From positions 1 through 43,593 of the forward strand of contig JAFYWG010000034.1 of assembly GCA_017558115.1 (NCBI GenBank): a stretch of 43,593 bases of DNA, read 5' to 3'. This DNA comes from Alistipes sp. Lineage in GTDB: Bacteria; Bacteroidota; Bacteroidia; Bacteroidales; Rikenellaceae. A model generated the notes under the pieces. That model made no database searches. It worked only from the letters and a program-made list of their open reading frames with translations, and had not been told where the DNA came from. Shown here in pieces: positions 15,245 to 23,622 of this stretch. A program made the translations under genes and the position numbers. Position 1 is the stretch's first letter; every line of letters starts with the position of its first letter.

Positions 15245-18000
15245 TGGCTAAGGATATAATCGAAGTTGAGGATGCTCAGTTGGAGGATGCAGACGTTGTG
15301 ACTCCAGAGGCTGACGAGGAGACAGATGAGGTGGTCGATACTCCGAAGGGTAAGTATGGCGCGTTGACCTCGGCTGAGGATGGCGTGCGCCGCCTCTCGG
15401 GTATGTACAAGAATTGGTTCTTGGACTACGCCTCGTATGTTATCTTGGAACGTGCTGTGCCCCACTTGGCCGATGGTCTTAAGCCCGTGCAGCGCCGTAT
15501 TTTGCACGCCATGAAGTGCGTGGAGGATGGTCGTTACAATAAGGTTGCCAACGTCGTGGGTCAGGCTATGCAGTACCACCCCCATGGCGATGCCTCAATC
15601 AAGGATGCCTTGGTGCAGCTGGGCCAGAAGGGTCTGCTTATCGACATGCAGGGTAACTGGGGTAACATCCTCACGGGTGACGAGGCTGCGGCGGGCCGAT
15701 ATATCGAGGCGCGCTTGTCGAAGTTCGCCTTGGATGTGGTCTACAACAAGAAGACTACGGAGTGGATGTTGGCGTACGACGGCAGAAAGGAGGAGCCTGT
15801 TACACTACCTATCAAGTTCCCATTGCTCTTGGCGCAGGGTGCTGATGGTATCGCCGTAGGTCTTGCCTCGAAGATTCTGCCTCACAACTTTGTGGAGCTC
15901 ATCAACGCCTCTATTGCCTACCTACGTGGCGAGGAGTTTATGCTCGTCCCCGACTTCCAGACGGGAGGTATCATGGACGCAAGCAACTACAACGATGGCT
16001 TGCGTGGCGGTGCTGTGAGGGTGCGTGCCCGCATCTCGAAGATTGACAAGCGCACGCTGGCCATTACGGAGATTCCCTATGGCACAACCTCGGAGTCGAT
16101 CAAGGAGTCTATCATCAAGGCCAACGACAAGGGTAAGATAAAGATACGTAAGGTCGATGATAACACCGCAGAGAAGGTGGAGATTGTCATTCAGGTAGCG
16201 GCGGATGAGTCTTCAGACAAGACCATCGACGCACTCTACGCCTTCACCGACTGCGAGGTATCTATCTCGCCCAATGCCTGCGTCATTGTCGACAATAAGC
16301 CAGTGTTTATGGGTGTTAGCGACATCTTGCGCTACTCGACAGATCACACCAAGGCCTTGCTTGGTCAGGAGTTGCAGATAAAGCTCGACGAGCTGAACGA
16401 GGCGTGGCATGCCGCATCGTTGGAGCGCATCTTCATCGAGAATAAGCTCTATCAGCTTATCGAGGGTTGCCGCACACGCGAGGCAGCATACGAGGCAGTG
16501 GATAAGGGTTTGGAGCCCTTCAAGTCGAAGCTCCGACGCGAGGTTACGATGGAGGATGTGCAGCGCCTTACGGAGTTGAAGTTCATTCGTATCTCGCGCT
16601 ACGATAGCGAGAAGGCTGACAACGAGATTAAGCAGATTGAGAAGGATATAAAGCAGACGCAGTACGACCTCGACCACCTCACCGACTATGCTATCGCCTA
16701 CTTTGAGCGCATCAAGAGCAAGTATTCGGAGGGCAAGGAGCGCCGCACGGAGATTCGCGAGTTCGACACCATCGAGGCTTGGAAGGTGGCGTCGTCGAAT
16801 GCTAAACTCTACGTAGATAGGGCAGAGGGCTTCTTTGGCTTCGGTAAGAGCATGAAGGACTCGGAGTTTGTATGCGACTGCTCGAACCTCGACGATGTGA
16901 TAATAATCCTTAAGGATGGCCGTTATAAGATTACCAAGATCTCGGAGAAGGCATTCTTCGACAAGGGTATATATTATATAGGTATATATAAGCGTAACGA
17001 CGAGCGCACAATCTACAATATGCTCTACCGCGATGGTCGTGGTGGTGCTATCATGATGAAACGATGCGCCATTAAGTCGGTTACGCGCGACAAGGAGTAC
17101 GACCTCACAAAGGGTACGGCAAAGAGCGAGTTGTTGTATCTCTCTGTCAATCCCAATGGTGAGGCTGAGATTTTGAAGATATATCTGCGTCCTCGTGCAC
17201 GTCTTAAGAAGTGCATTATCGACCTCGACCTCTCGACCCTCGCAATCAAGGGTCGTCAGAGTGTGGGTAACCTCGTCACACGCCATCAAATCAACAAGAT
17301 TGTGCTTAAGGAGCGCTGCGCTTCGACGCTCGGTGGCCAGAACATCTGGTACGACGAGGATGTGCGCCGCCTAAATACCGACGGCCGTGGTATGCTCCTC
17401 GGCGAGTTCAAGGGCGAGGATAAGATTGTGGTGTGGACGGCAAAGAACCAGTACTACATCACGGGCTTCGATGTGCAGCAGCACTTCCCCGACGACACGA
17501 TACGTGTGGAGCGCTACATAGCAGGTAGGGTATATGCCCTATGCTACTACGATGGTGAGCAGAACTACTACTACATGAAGCGCTTCCAGCTTGAGGAGGG
17601 CGACAAGATACAGTTCTTCTTGGAGGAGGGTGCACCCATGCGCTTTGAGGGTATTACCTACCGCAAGGGTGCTCAGCTCGAGATTACCTTCGGTGGTCAG
17701 CATGAGCAGCGTCCCGCGGAGATGGTCGATGTCGACGAGTTTATCACCATCAAGAGCCACAGAGCTAAGGGTAAGCGCCTATCAACGTATGAGATTGCCT
17801 CGCTCCGCTTCATAGAGCCCGAGGAGCCCGAGATGGATGAGGAGTTGGAGGATGATTCACTCATGGATGACGACATGGGCGATGCTATCGACATGGAGGA
17901 TATCGTAGGCCAGGAGATTAGTGCCGACCCAAATGTCGACTATAACGAACGCGCTGAGGTGGGTGATATCATGGGTGCTTCGCAGCTTAACTTATTCTAA
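15244..18000 (+). CDS. parC: DNA topoisomerase IV subunit A
   Basis: A 918-residue DNA-cleaving subunit. The winged-helix region has YVILERAVPHLADGLKPVQRR. The catalytic tyrosine is in GRYIEARLS (about residue 152). A coiled-coil tower and a C-terminal beta-propeller follow (about 560-840). The canonical gyrase QRRGGRG box is absent (IKGRQSVGN stands in a comparable place), which favours ParC. The last 70 residues are strongly acidic (EEPEMDEELEDD) and end ASQLNLF. A long open frame on the opposite strand (16213-17289) is a shadow. Confidence 0.9.
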   Translation: MAKDIIEVEDAQLEDADVVTPEADEETDEVVDTPKGKYGALTSAEDGVRRLSGMYKNWFLDYASYVILERAVPHLADGLKPVQRRILHAMKCVEDGRYNKVANVVGQAMQYHPHGDASIKDALVQLGQKGLLIDMQGNWGNILTGDEAAAGRYIEARLSKFALDVVYNKKTTEWMLAYDGRKEEPVTLPIKFPLLLAQGADGIAVGLASKILPHNFVELINASIAYLRGEEFMLVPDFQTGGIMDASNYNDGLRGGAVRVRARISKIDKRTLAITEIPYGTTSESIKESIIKANDKGKIKIRKVDDNTAEKVEIVIQVAADESSDKTIDALYAFTDCEVSISPNACVIVDNKPVFMGVSDILRYSTDHTKALLGQELQIKLDELNEAWHAASLERIFIENKLYQLIEGCRTREAAYEAVDKGLEPFKSKLRREVTMEDVQRLTELKFIRISRYDSEKADNEIKQIEKDIKQTQYDLDHLTDYAIAYFERIKSKYSEGKERRTEIREFDTIEAWKVASSNAKLYVDRAEGFFGFGKSMKDSEFVCDCSNLDDVIIILKDGRYKITKISEKAFFDKGIYYIGIYKRNDERTIYNMLYRDGRGGAIMMKRCAIKSVTRDKEYDLTKGTAKSELLYLSVNPNGEAEILKIYLRPRARLKKCIIDLDLSTLAIKGRQSVGNLVTRHQINKIVLKERCASTLGGQNIWYDEDVRRLNTDGRGMLLGEFKGEDKIVVWTAKNQYYITGFDVQQHFPDDTIRVERYIAGRVYALCYYDGEQNYYYMKRFQLEEGDKIQFFLEEGAPMRFEGITYRKGAQLEITFGGQHEQRPAEMVDVDEFITIKSHRAKGKRLSTYEIASLRFIEPEEPEMDEELEDDSLMDDDMGDAIDMEDIVGQEISADPNVDYNERAEVGDIMGASQLNLF

Positions 18001-18011
18001 TATAAGATGCT

Positions 18012-18524
18012 ATGACAATATTCTTGGTGGGATATGCTGGCTCGGGTAAGAGCTCGTTGGGTAAGCGCCTGGCACGTCGCATGGGCTTGCGCTTTGTCGA
18101 TACGGACAATGTCGTGGAGCAACGTGTGGGTGCACCCATTGCAGATATCTTCCACTACGAGGGCGAGGAGTACTTCCGCATCGAGGAGCGCAGAGCCGTT
18201 GAGGCCTTGGCAAATGAGGGTATGGATCATATCATCGCCACAGGTGGCGGACTACCCACGTGGAGGGACAATATGGAGTGGATGCTCCGCTCGGGAGTAA
18301 CCATATATCTGCGTCGCACGCCCGAGCAGATTCTCTCGCGCCTCTCGGCTTATGGCAGAGAGAAGCGCCCCATGTTTAGGGGTAAGAGCGATGAGGAGCT
18401 CCTGGAGTTTATGCACCAGCAGATGGCCGAGCGTGAGAAGTACTACTCCCAGGCTCATATCTCGGTGGACTGCACAACGCTCAGCGACGATCAAGTTGTA
18501 GAGTATATAGTTAACAAATTGTAA
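18012..18524 (+). CDS. aroK: Shikimate kinase
   Basis: A 170-residue kinase that phosphorylates shikimate at the 3-OH in the chorismate pathway. The P-loop is GYAGSGKSS (about residues 7-15). A shikimate-binding aspartate sits in FVDTDN, and ATGGGLP is the second substrate loop. The lid region carries EKRPMFRGK, and length is normal. It begins 11 bases after parC and ends five bases before murI, so it is part of the operon. Confidence 0.95.
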   Translation: MTIFLVGYAGSGKSSLGKRLARRMGLRFVDTDNVVEQRVGAPIADIFHYEGEEYFRIEERRAVEALANEGMDHIIATGGGLPTWRDNMEWMLRSGVTIYLRRTPEQILSRLSAYGREKRPMFRGKSDEELLEFMHQQMAEREKYYSQAHISVDCTTLSDDQVVEYIVNKL

Positions 18525-18529
18525 CACAG

Positions 18530-19315
18530 ATGAATAATGCACCCATAGGAGTCTACGACTCAGGTTTTGGAGGCCTCTCGGTATGGCGCGAGCTACGTCG
18601 ACTGCTTCCCCATGAGTCGCTGCTCTATCTCGGCGATGGTAAGAACTGCCCATATGGAGGTAGGTCGCGCACAGAGATAGAGGGCTTCGCCATAGAGGCT
18701 GTAGAACGCCTCGTGGAGGAGGGTGTGAAGATGGTTGTTGTGGGGTGTAACACTGCCACTACAGCAGCCGTGGAGACCTTGCGCAAGCGCTGGCCCGATA
18801 TGCCCATCGTGGGCTTGGAGCCCGCCGTGAAGCCTGCATGCCTCACCACCGCGAGTCGCAAGATTGCGGTGCTGGCAACGGCGCATAGCCTCTCGAGCGA
18901 TATGTTCCTCGACACGGCGGCACGCTATGCTGAGGATGTAGAAGTAGTGAAGGTTGTGGGTGAGGGCTTCGTGGAGCTCGTAGAGGGCGACATGGAGTGT
19001 ACGGCGGAGGCAGAACGCCTTGTGCGTAAGGCTGTTGGACCACTTGTAAGTATGGGTGTAGATAAGTTGGTGTTGGGATGTACGCACTACCCATTCTTAC
19101 GCCCAACGATAGAGCGTGTTGTGGCTGGCTCGGGCATAGAGGTTATCGACTCGGGTGCTGCCGTGGCACGTAGGGTAGAGTGGCTCTTAGAGCGCTACGA
19201 CATTGCCGCAGAGTGCGATTCGCAGCCAGTCATGCGCTTCATAACCTTTGCGGATGAGGGCTATCGTCATCGCTTGGAGGCTAAGGCTGAAAGAATTATG
19301 AATATTGATAGATAA
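18530..19315 (+). CDS. murI: Glutamate racemase
   Basis: A 261-residue enzyme giving D-glutamate for peptidoglycan. DSGFGGLSV is the N-terminal signature. The two catalytic cysteines are in VGCNTATT (about residue 74) and LGCTHYPF (about residue 184). It lies five bases after aroK and five before ftsK. Confidence 0.96.
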   Translation: MNNAPIGVYDSGFGGLSVWRELRRLLPHESLLYLGDGKNCPYGGRSRTEIEGFAIEAVERLVEEGVKMVVVGCNTATTAAVETLRKRWPDMPIVGLEPAVKPACLTTASRKIAVLATAHSLSSDMFLDTAARYAEDVEVVKVVGEGFVELVEGDMECTAEAERLVRKAVGPLVSMGVDKLVLGCTHYPFLRPTIERVVAGSGIEVIDSGAAVARRVEWLLERYDIAAECDSQPVMRFITFADEGYRHRLEAKAERIMNIDR

Positions 19316-19320
19316 GATAT

Positions 19321-21960
19321 ATGGCAAAGAGTAAAAATAGTAAGCAGAGTGATGCGGTTAGTGCCGAGAGCCTAACACGCAAGGAGAATGTACGCCTTAT
19401 TGCGGGCTTTTCGCTTGTGATACTCGGCATATTCCTCATCTGCTCAATCATATCGTACCTATTCTACTGGAAGGTGGATATGAGTGCGATAAACAATGTT
19501 AACCCACGTATTGATGTTGAGTTTAGCAACATCTGTGGTCCTATGGGTGCTCGCGTAGCACAGAAGATGGTGGGTGGTGGCTTCGGCCTCTTTGCCATTA
19601 TTATACCACTTTTTATCACCGTTTTGGGTTGGCGTCTCTTCCGCTTTAAGTCGTTGCGCTTGTACCGCTTCGGCCTTATCTGTGCCTTGACGCTGCTAAT
19701 GGGTTCGCTCACGCTCGGTGCAACGTTCGATACGGCATGGGAGCTCTTCGGCTCGGGCCTTGGTGGTGACTATGGCCTTGCGCTAAACAACTGGTTGACA
19801 GCGCATATTGGTACTATTGGCACGATCCTCGTTATCATCATAGGCTGGATTAGCATCGGCATACTTATCAACCGCAACTTCTTGCAGCTGCTTGGCAACT
19901 GGTGCGTAGCGGGCTACGAGCGGGCTATGGCGTATGCTAAGGTCGAGATTGCTAAGCTTCGTGACAGACGTAGAAGAAGAGATGTTGAGGATGAGTTTGA
20001 GGCTGAGACACTCGCTGCAGAGGCGGCTAAGGTTGAAGAGCCCGTTGCAGAGGTTGCTGTGAGCGCGGAGGAGCCTTCAAAGGCTGTGGCCGTGGCGTGT
20101 GATGAGGATGATATCTTCGTTGTGCAGCCTCGCGACGATATTGAGACCGAGGAGATTGTTCCCGACGAAGAGGATGTGACAGAGAAGGTTGTAATGCCTG
20201 CAGAGGAGGTTGCTGAGCCTACTCCTCAGCCCATGTCTGCGCCCGTCTATCCCGAGGATGATTTCTATGTTGTGCCACGTGACGAGGAGGAGGGTGGCGA
20301 TGTCCCCGTTTCACATAATGCTGCAGCCAACATCTTGGGCATCGAGGATAGCCCTGCCGAGGGTGAGGGCATCGTGGTTACGGTTACTGAGAATGGTGTG
20401 AAGGAGGTGGACGAGGATGACATCAATAGCGACCTCTACGACCCTATGCGTGACCTGCATAACTATCAGGCACCCACGCCCGCGCTACTTCGCGACCATA
20501 AGTCGCAGTCGGCATTCGACGAGGAGGAGATATTCCGCAATAAGGAGCGTATCCGCGAGACGTTGCTCCACTTCCACATACCCATCATCAGCATGCACGC
20601 CACGGTGGGTCCAACTGTCACGCTCTACGAGATTGTACAGGAGCCTGGCGTTAAAATCTCGCGCATCCAGGGTTTGGAGGATGATCTTGCGCAGAACCTC
20701 AAGGCTGAGAAGGTACGTATCATCGCTCCCATTCCTGGTAAGGGTACTGTCGGCATCGAGGTGCCTAACCAGACAAAGCAGACCGTATCTATGCGCTCGG
20801 CGATATGCAGCGAGGAGTTCCAAAACTCTAAGGCTGAGCTTCCCGTGGTCATTGGCCGCACCATACAGAATGTAAACTACACCTTCGACCTCGCAAAGAT
20901 GCCGCACTTGTTGGTGGCGGGTGCTACAGGTCAGGGTAAGTCAGTGGGTCTCAATGCTATCATCACCTCGTTGCTCTATCGTAAGCACCCCGCGGAGCTT
21001 AAGTTCGTGCTCATCGACCCCAAGATGGTGGAGTTCTCGCTCTATAACAAACTCGAGCGCCACTTCCTTGCAAAGATGGAGTCGGAGGATGAGTCTATCG
21101 TGACGGATCCGAAGAAGGCGGTATATACGCTCAATGCCCTCTGCACAGAGATGGCTAACCGCTTGGAGCTCTGCAAGGCTGCCCATGCGAAGAATATCGT
21201 GGAGTACAACGAAAAGTTTGTGGCGCGCCGCCTCAACCCTGAGAATGGCCACCGCTACTTGCCATATATCGTGGTCATTATCGACGAGTTCGCTGACCTT
21301 ATCATGACGGCTAAGGAGGTCGAGGCTCCCGTTATGCGCCTCGCTCAGAAGGCACGTGCTATAGGTATTCACCTCATCGTGGCTACGCAGCGACCCGATG
21401 TCAAGGTCATCACGGGTGGTATCAAGGCCAATTTCCCTGCGCGTATCGCCTTCCGCGTGATGCAGATGACCGACTCGCGCACGATTATCGACCAGCCGGG
21501 TGCTAATCAGCTTATTGGTCGTGGCGATATGCTCTTCTTGAGTGGCGGAGAGCCTACACGTATACAGTGTGCCTTTGTCGACACGCCCGAGGTGGAGAAT
21601 ATTGTCGAGCATATCGGCGCACAACAGGGCTACTCTTCGGCCTATAATCTCCCCGACTACGTCCCCGCAGATGGCGCTGGCGAGGCTTCCGTGGGCTTTG
21701 GCTCGGAGGAGAGTGGCGCACCCCAGAAGTTTGATGCTAAGTTTGGCGAGATTGCTCGCGAGGCGGTGTCGAGTGGCGCTATCTCTACGTCTATGATTCA
21801 GCGTAACTTCGAGGTGGGCTTTAACCGTGCGGGCCGCATCATGTTGCAGCTCGAGCGTGCTGGCATCGTAGGCCCTCAGATAGGCTCTAAGCCACGCGAA
21901 ATAAAGTATTACGATCTACAATCTCTTGAGGCGCGCCTCCAGGAGTTGGGTGTATTCTAA
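19321..21960 (+). CDS. ftsK: FtsK/SpoIIIE DNA translocase
   Basis: An 879-residue septal DNA pump. Four membrane segments lie in the first 185 residues (about 28-52, 85-108, 113-134, 158-182). A Glu/Val-rich acidic linker runs from about 205 to 385. The motor has Walker A GATGQGKSVG (about 532-541) and Walker B VVIIDEFADLI (about 645-655). The winged-helix gamma domain (about 815-865: QRNFEVGFNRAGRIM) recognises orienting sequences in relatives. It resolves chromosomes at division together with topoisomerase IV, whose genes are in the same operon. Confidence 0.95.
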   Translation: MAKSKNSKQSDAVSAESLTRKENVRLIAGFSLVILGIFLICSIISYLFYWKVDMSAINNVNPRIDVEFSNICGPMGARVAQKMVGGGFGLFAIIIPLFITVLGWRLFRFKSLRLYRFGLICALTLLMGSLTLGATFDTAWELFGSGLGGDYGLALNNWLTAHIGTIGTILVIIIGWISIGILINRNFLQLLGNWCVAGYERAMAYAKVEIAKLRDRRRRRDVEDEFEAETLAAEAAKVEEPVAEVAVSAEEPSKAVAVACDEDDIFVVQPRDDIETEEIVPDEEDVTEKVVMPAEEVAEPTPQPMSAPVYPEDDFYVVPRDEEEGGDVPVSHNAAANILGIEDSPAEGEGIVVTVTENGVKEVDEDDINSDLYDPMRDLHNYQAPTPALLRDHKSQSAFDEEEIFRNKERIRETLLHFHIPIISMHATVGPTVTLYEIVQEPGVKISRIQGLEDDLAQNLKAEKVRIIAPIPGKGTVGIEVPNQTKQTVSMRSAICSEEFQNSKAELPVVIGRTIQNVNYTFDLAKMPHLLVAGATGQGKSVGLNAIITSLLYRKHPAELKFVLIDPKMVEFSLYNKLERHFLAKMESEDESIVTDPKKAVYTLNALCTEMANRLELCKAAHAKNIVEYNEKFVARRLNPENGHRYLPYIVVIIDEFADLIMTAKEVEAPVMRLAQKARAIGIHLIVATQRPDVKVITGGIKANFPARIAFRVMQMTDSRTIIDQPGANQLIGRGDMLFLSGGEPTRIQCAFVDTPEVENIVEHIGAQQGYSSAYNLPDYVPADGAGEASVGFGSEESGAPQKFDAKFGEIAREAVSSGAISTSMIQRNFEVGFNRAGRIMLQLERAGIVGPQIGSKPREIKYYDLQSLEARLQELGVF

Positions 21961-21966
21961 AGTGCT

Positions 21967-22569
21967 ATGAGAAATATATTTATACTATTAGTTGCAGTGC
22001 TCTCGTCGTTTGGTGTGGTGAGCGCACAGACAGCCTCGGAGTGGCTGACGAAGCTCAACGACTCGCTTGGCGAGCGCTATGCTATGCACATCAGCGTAAC
22101 CGTGGGTGAGGAGGCTCCGCTTACGGGCTATTTTATGGTCGATGGCGATGCCTACTACATCACGCTCGGCGTTATGGAGGTGTATAGCGACGGTAAACTA
22201 CGCTACGAGGTGAACAATGAGCGCAAGGAGGTTGTAGAGGATAGGGTAAACCTCGAGGCCTGCGACCTGCTTACAAACCCTACGCGTGCCTTTACGTTTG
22301 TGCCCAACGAGTTCTCGTCTCAGGTGGTCTCTACCTCGAATGAGCGTGTAGTGGTGAAGCTCACGCCCAAGAGTGCCGCTATGGGCATCGACTCTATCAC
22401 GCTTACACTTAGGCGCAATGGTGCTAAGGTCTCTCCCGAGGCCATAAGCTACGACTACGATGGTGAGGCTGTTTCTATCGCCCTCACTGCGGCAGATGCC
22501 ACCGCATCGAAGCTGCCACGTTGGGATAAGGCGGCATATCGTGCCTACGATATTGTGTCATTTTTATAA
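21967..22569 (+). CDS. LolA-like periplasmic lipoprotein carrier
   Basis: A 200-residue secreted protein with a signal peptide ending VVSAQ (about residue 20). The body has the LolA/LolB-like half-barrel pattern: GYFMVDGDAYYITLG, then MEVYSDGKLRYEV, VVVKLTPKS, and a late SLTL-type strand. The likely role is shuttling lipoproteins through the periplasm or a similar lipid-binding job. It is shorter and more diverged than proteobacterial LolA, so the symbol is left blank. It starts six bases after ftsK. Confidence 0.75.
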   Translation: MRNIFILLVAVLSSFGVVSAQTASEWLTKLNDSLGERYAMHISVTVGEEAPLTGYFMVDGDAYYITLGVMEVYSDGKLRYEVNNERKEVVEDRVNLEACDLLTNPTRAFTFVPNEFSSQVVSTSNERVVVKLTPKSAAMGIDSITLTLRRNGAKVSPEAISYDYDGEAVSIALTAADATASKLPRWDKAAYRAYDIVSFL

Positions 22570-22586
22570 CTACTAAATAACTGTAT

Positions 22587-23291
22587 ATGAGAAAGTTTAT
22601 GTTTGCAGTTGCCCTTATGGGTGCTGTGGCGTGTAGCCCCGAGGATCTACTTTTGGGTCCTGAGAAGCATGTCGAGGAGTTTGAGAAGACAATCAATGGC
22701 GAGTACTCGTTTGGCTACGAGAACGAGCATATGAAGTTTGAGTACTTCTATAATGAGGAGTATGCCTACTGGGGCGGTTTTATGCAGTCGTGCGTTGTGG
22801 ATGACAATGCTGCAAACGGCACCTTCGCCAACCAGTATGCCGTGTATAATGACGATGCATGGTCTGGTGATGGCTTCCTTCTCTACTACTACGATGCCTA
22901 TAACGATCCATGCGACATCGTTATGAAGACCTCGGGTATGTACCTCAATAGCGTGCGCCTCAACCTCACAACCTACACCTACGCCTCAATCACCAACGAG
23001 CCTATCAACGACTTCGCTCGCGTATTTGCCGAGGGTGACTACCTCAAGGTGGTGTTTACATCGATGAAGGGCAAAGATGTTAAGAGAGTCGTAGAGTGCT
23101 ATGTTGTTGATTATCGTGATGGTAAGCGCTATATGGCTACCAACTGGGATAGGTTCGATCTTGAGGACCTTCGCCTTGGTGAGGAGTACGACCGCGTGCG
23201 TGTGACAATAGAGACTTCGGACGTTGGTGAGTGGGGTGCAAACACACCTCTCTACATCGCTATGGACGATCTTACGTATCAGATCTTGTAA
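22587..23291 (+). CDS. DUF4465 lipoprotein
   Basis: A 234-residue predicted lipoprotein: the signal ends at lipobox AVAC (Cys16). The body has WGGFMQSCVVDD, then the Asn/Tyr-rich YYDAYNDPCDI, and ends in IAMDDLTYQIL, resembling DUF4465. From memory, some DUF4465 proteins in gut Bacteroidetes are surface vitamin B12 binders (BtuH type). Nothing here shows cobamide binding directly, although methylmalonyl-CoA mutase, implied by meaB and mce in this window, is B12-dependent. It is the last gene of the plsC operon and is followed by a terminator. Confidence 0.7.
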   Translation: MRKFMFAVALMGAVACSPEDLLLGPEKHVEEFEKTINGEYSFGYENEHMKFEYFYNEEYAYWGGFMQSCVVDDNAANGTFANQYAVYNDDAWSGDGFLLYYYDAYNDPCDIVMKTSGMYLNSVRLNLTTYTYASITNEPINDFARVFAEGDYLKVVFTSMKGKDVKRVVECYVVDYRDGKRYMATNWDRFDLEDLRLGEEYDRVRVTIETSDVGEWGANTPLYIAMDDLTYQIL

Positions 23292-23312
23292 AGTCATAAA
23301 ACCTCAAATTCA

Positions 23313-23339
23313 GAGTCCGAGCATATCGGGCTCTTTTTT
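23313..23339 (+). terminator. Terminator of the plsC-to-DUF4465 operon
   Basis: Stem GAGTCCGA/TCGGGCTC (one G-T pair) with a 5-base loop, followed by TTTTTTG. It lies 22 bases after the DUF4465 stop. Confidence 0.85.
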
Positions 23340-23392
23340 GTTGTGTCCCATTATCAAAATCGCCCTATTTGTTGAAAAAAGAGAAAATTAGT

Positions 23393-23422
23393 TTGCTGCT
23401 GAGGAAATTATTGGTACTTTTG
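23393..23422 (+). promoter_or_regulatory. Promoter of the 45-aa peptide and fimbrillin-like pair
   Basis: TTG (23393-23395), exactly 19 bases, then TACTTTTG (23415-23422), a match to TAnnTTTG. The first ATG downstream with a sensible frame is that of the small gene at 23463. Confidence 0.75.
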
Positions 23423-23462
23423 GCGCGCTAAATATTAAAGTAGAAAAAAACTATAAAACAAT

Positions 23463-23600
23463 ATGACGGTTAGATGTAGTAGATACGAGGCTCCCGCAAT
23501 CGAGGTTATCGAGATTGAGGTTGAGGCAGGTTTCGCCCTAAGTGGTGTTATTGGTGGCGAGGATTATGGCGACGGAGGTGAGGGCTCCGAGATGGAATAA
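23463..23600 (+). CDS. Small acidic peptide (45 aa) ahead of a fimbrillin-like gene
   Basis: An open frame from the ATG at 23463 to the TAA at 23598 encodes 45 residues. It has a basic start (MTVRCSRYEAP), a regular IEVIEIEVEAGFALSG segment, and an acidic glycine-rich tail (GGEDYGDGGEGSEME). No signal peptide is seen. It is the first gene after a strong promoter and lies 22 bases before the lipoprotein at 23623, so it is very likely translated. I recall similar 40-50 aa proteins with a YxxPxIEVIEIExExG core and an acidic Gly-rich tail scattered in Bacteroidales; none has a function known to me. The GFALSG step before the Gly/Asp tail could be a leader/core boundary, which is speculation. Confidence 0.65.
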   Translation: MTVRCSRYEAPAIEVIEIEVEAGFALSGVIGGEDYGDGGEGSEME

Positions 23601-23622
23601 CTTCTTAAATAATTCACAGAGT

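Noticed and set aside
16213-17289. 358-codon open frame on the minus strand
   Set aside because: It lies wholly opposite parC, has leucine/isoleucine-heavy shadow composition, no promoter and no recognisable motif. It is a by-product of codon bias.
13373-18000. DNA gyrase gyrB-gyrA
   Set aside because: The second subunit lacks the canonical GyrA box, and the tandem coupled arrangement and lengths fit topoisomerase IV better. The call rests on motif reading, not a tree.
23542-23622. Upstream extension of the second fimbrillin-like gene
   Set aside because: It overlaps the small peptide gene in another frame and would bury the lipoprotein signal that starts at 23623.
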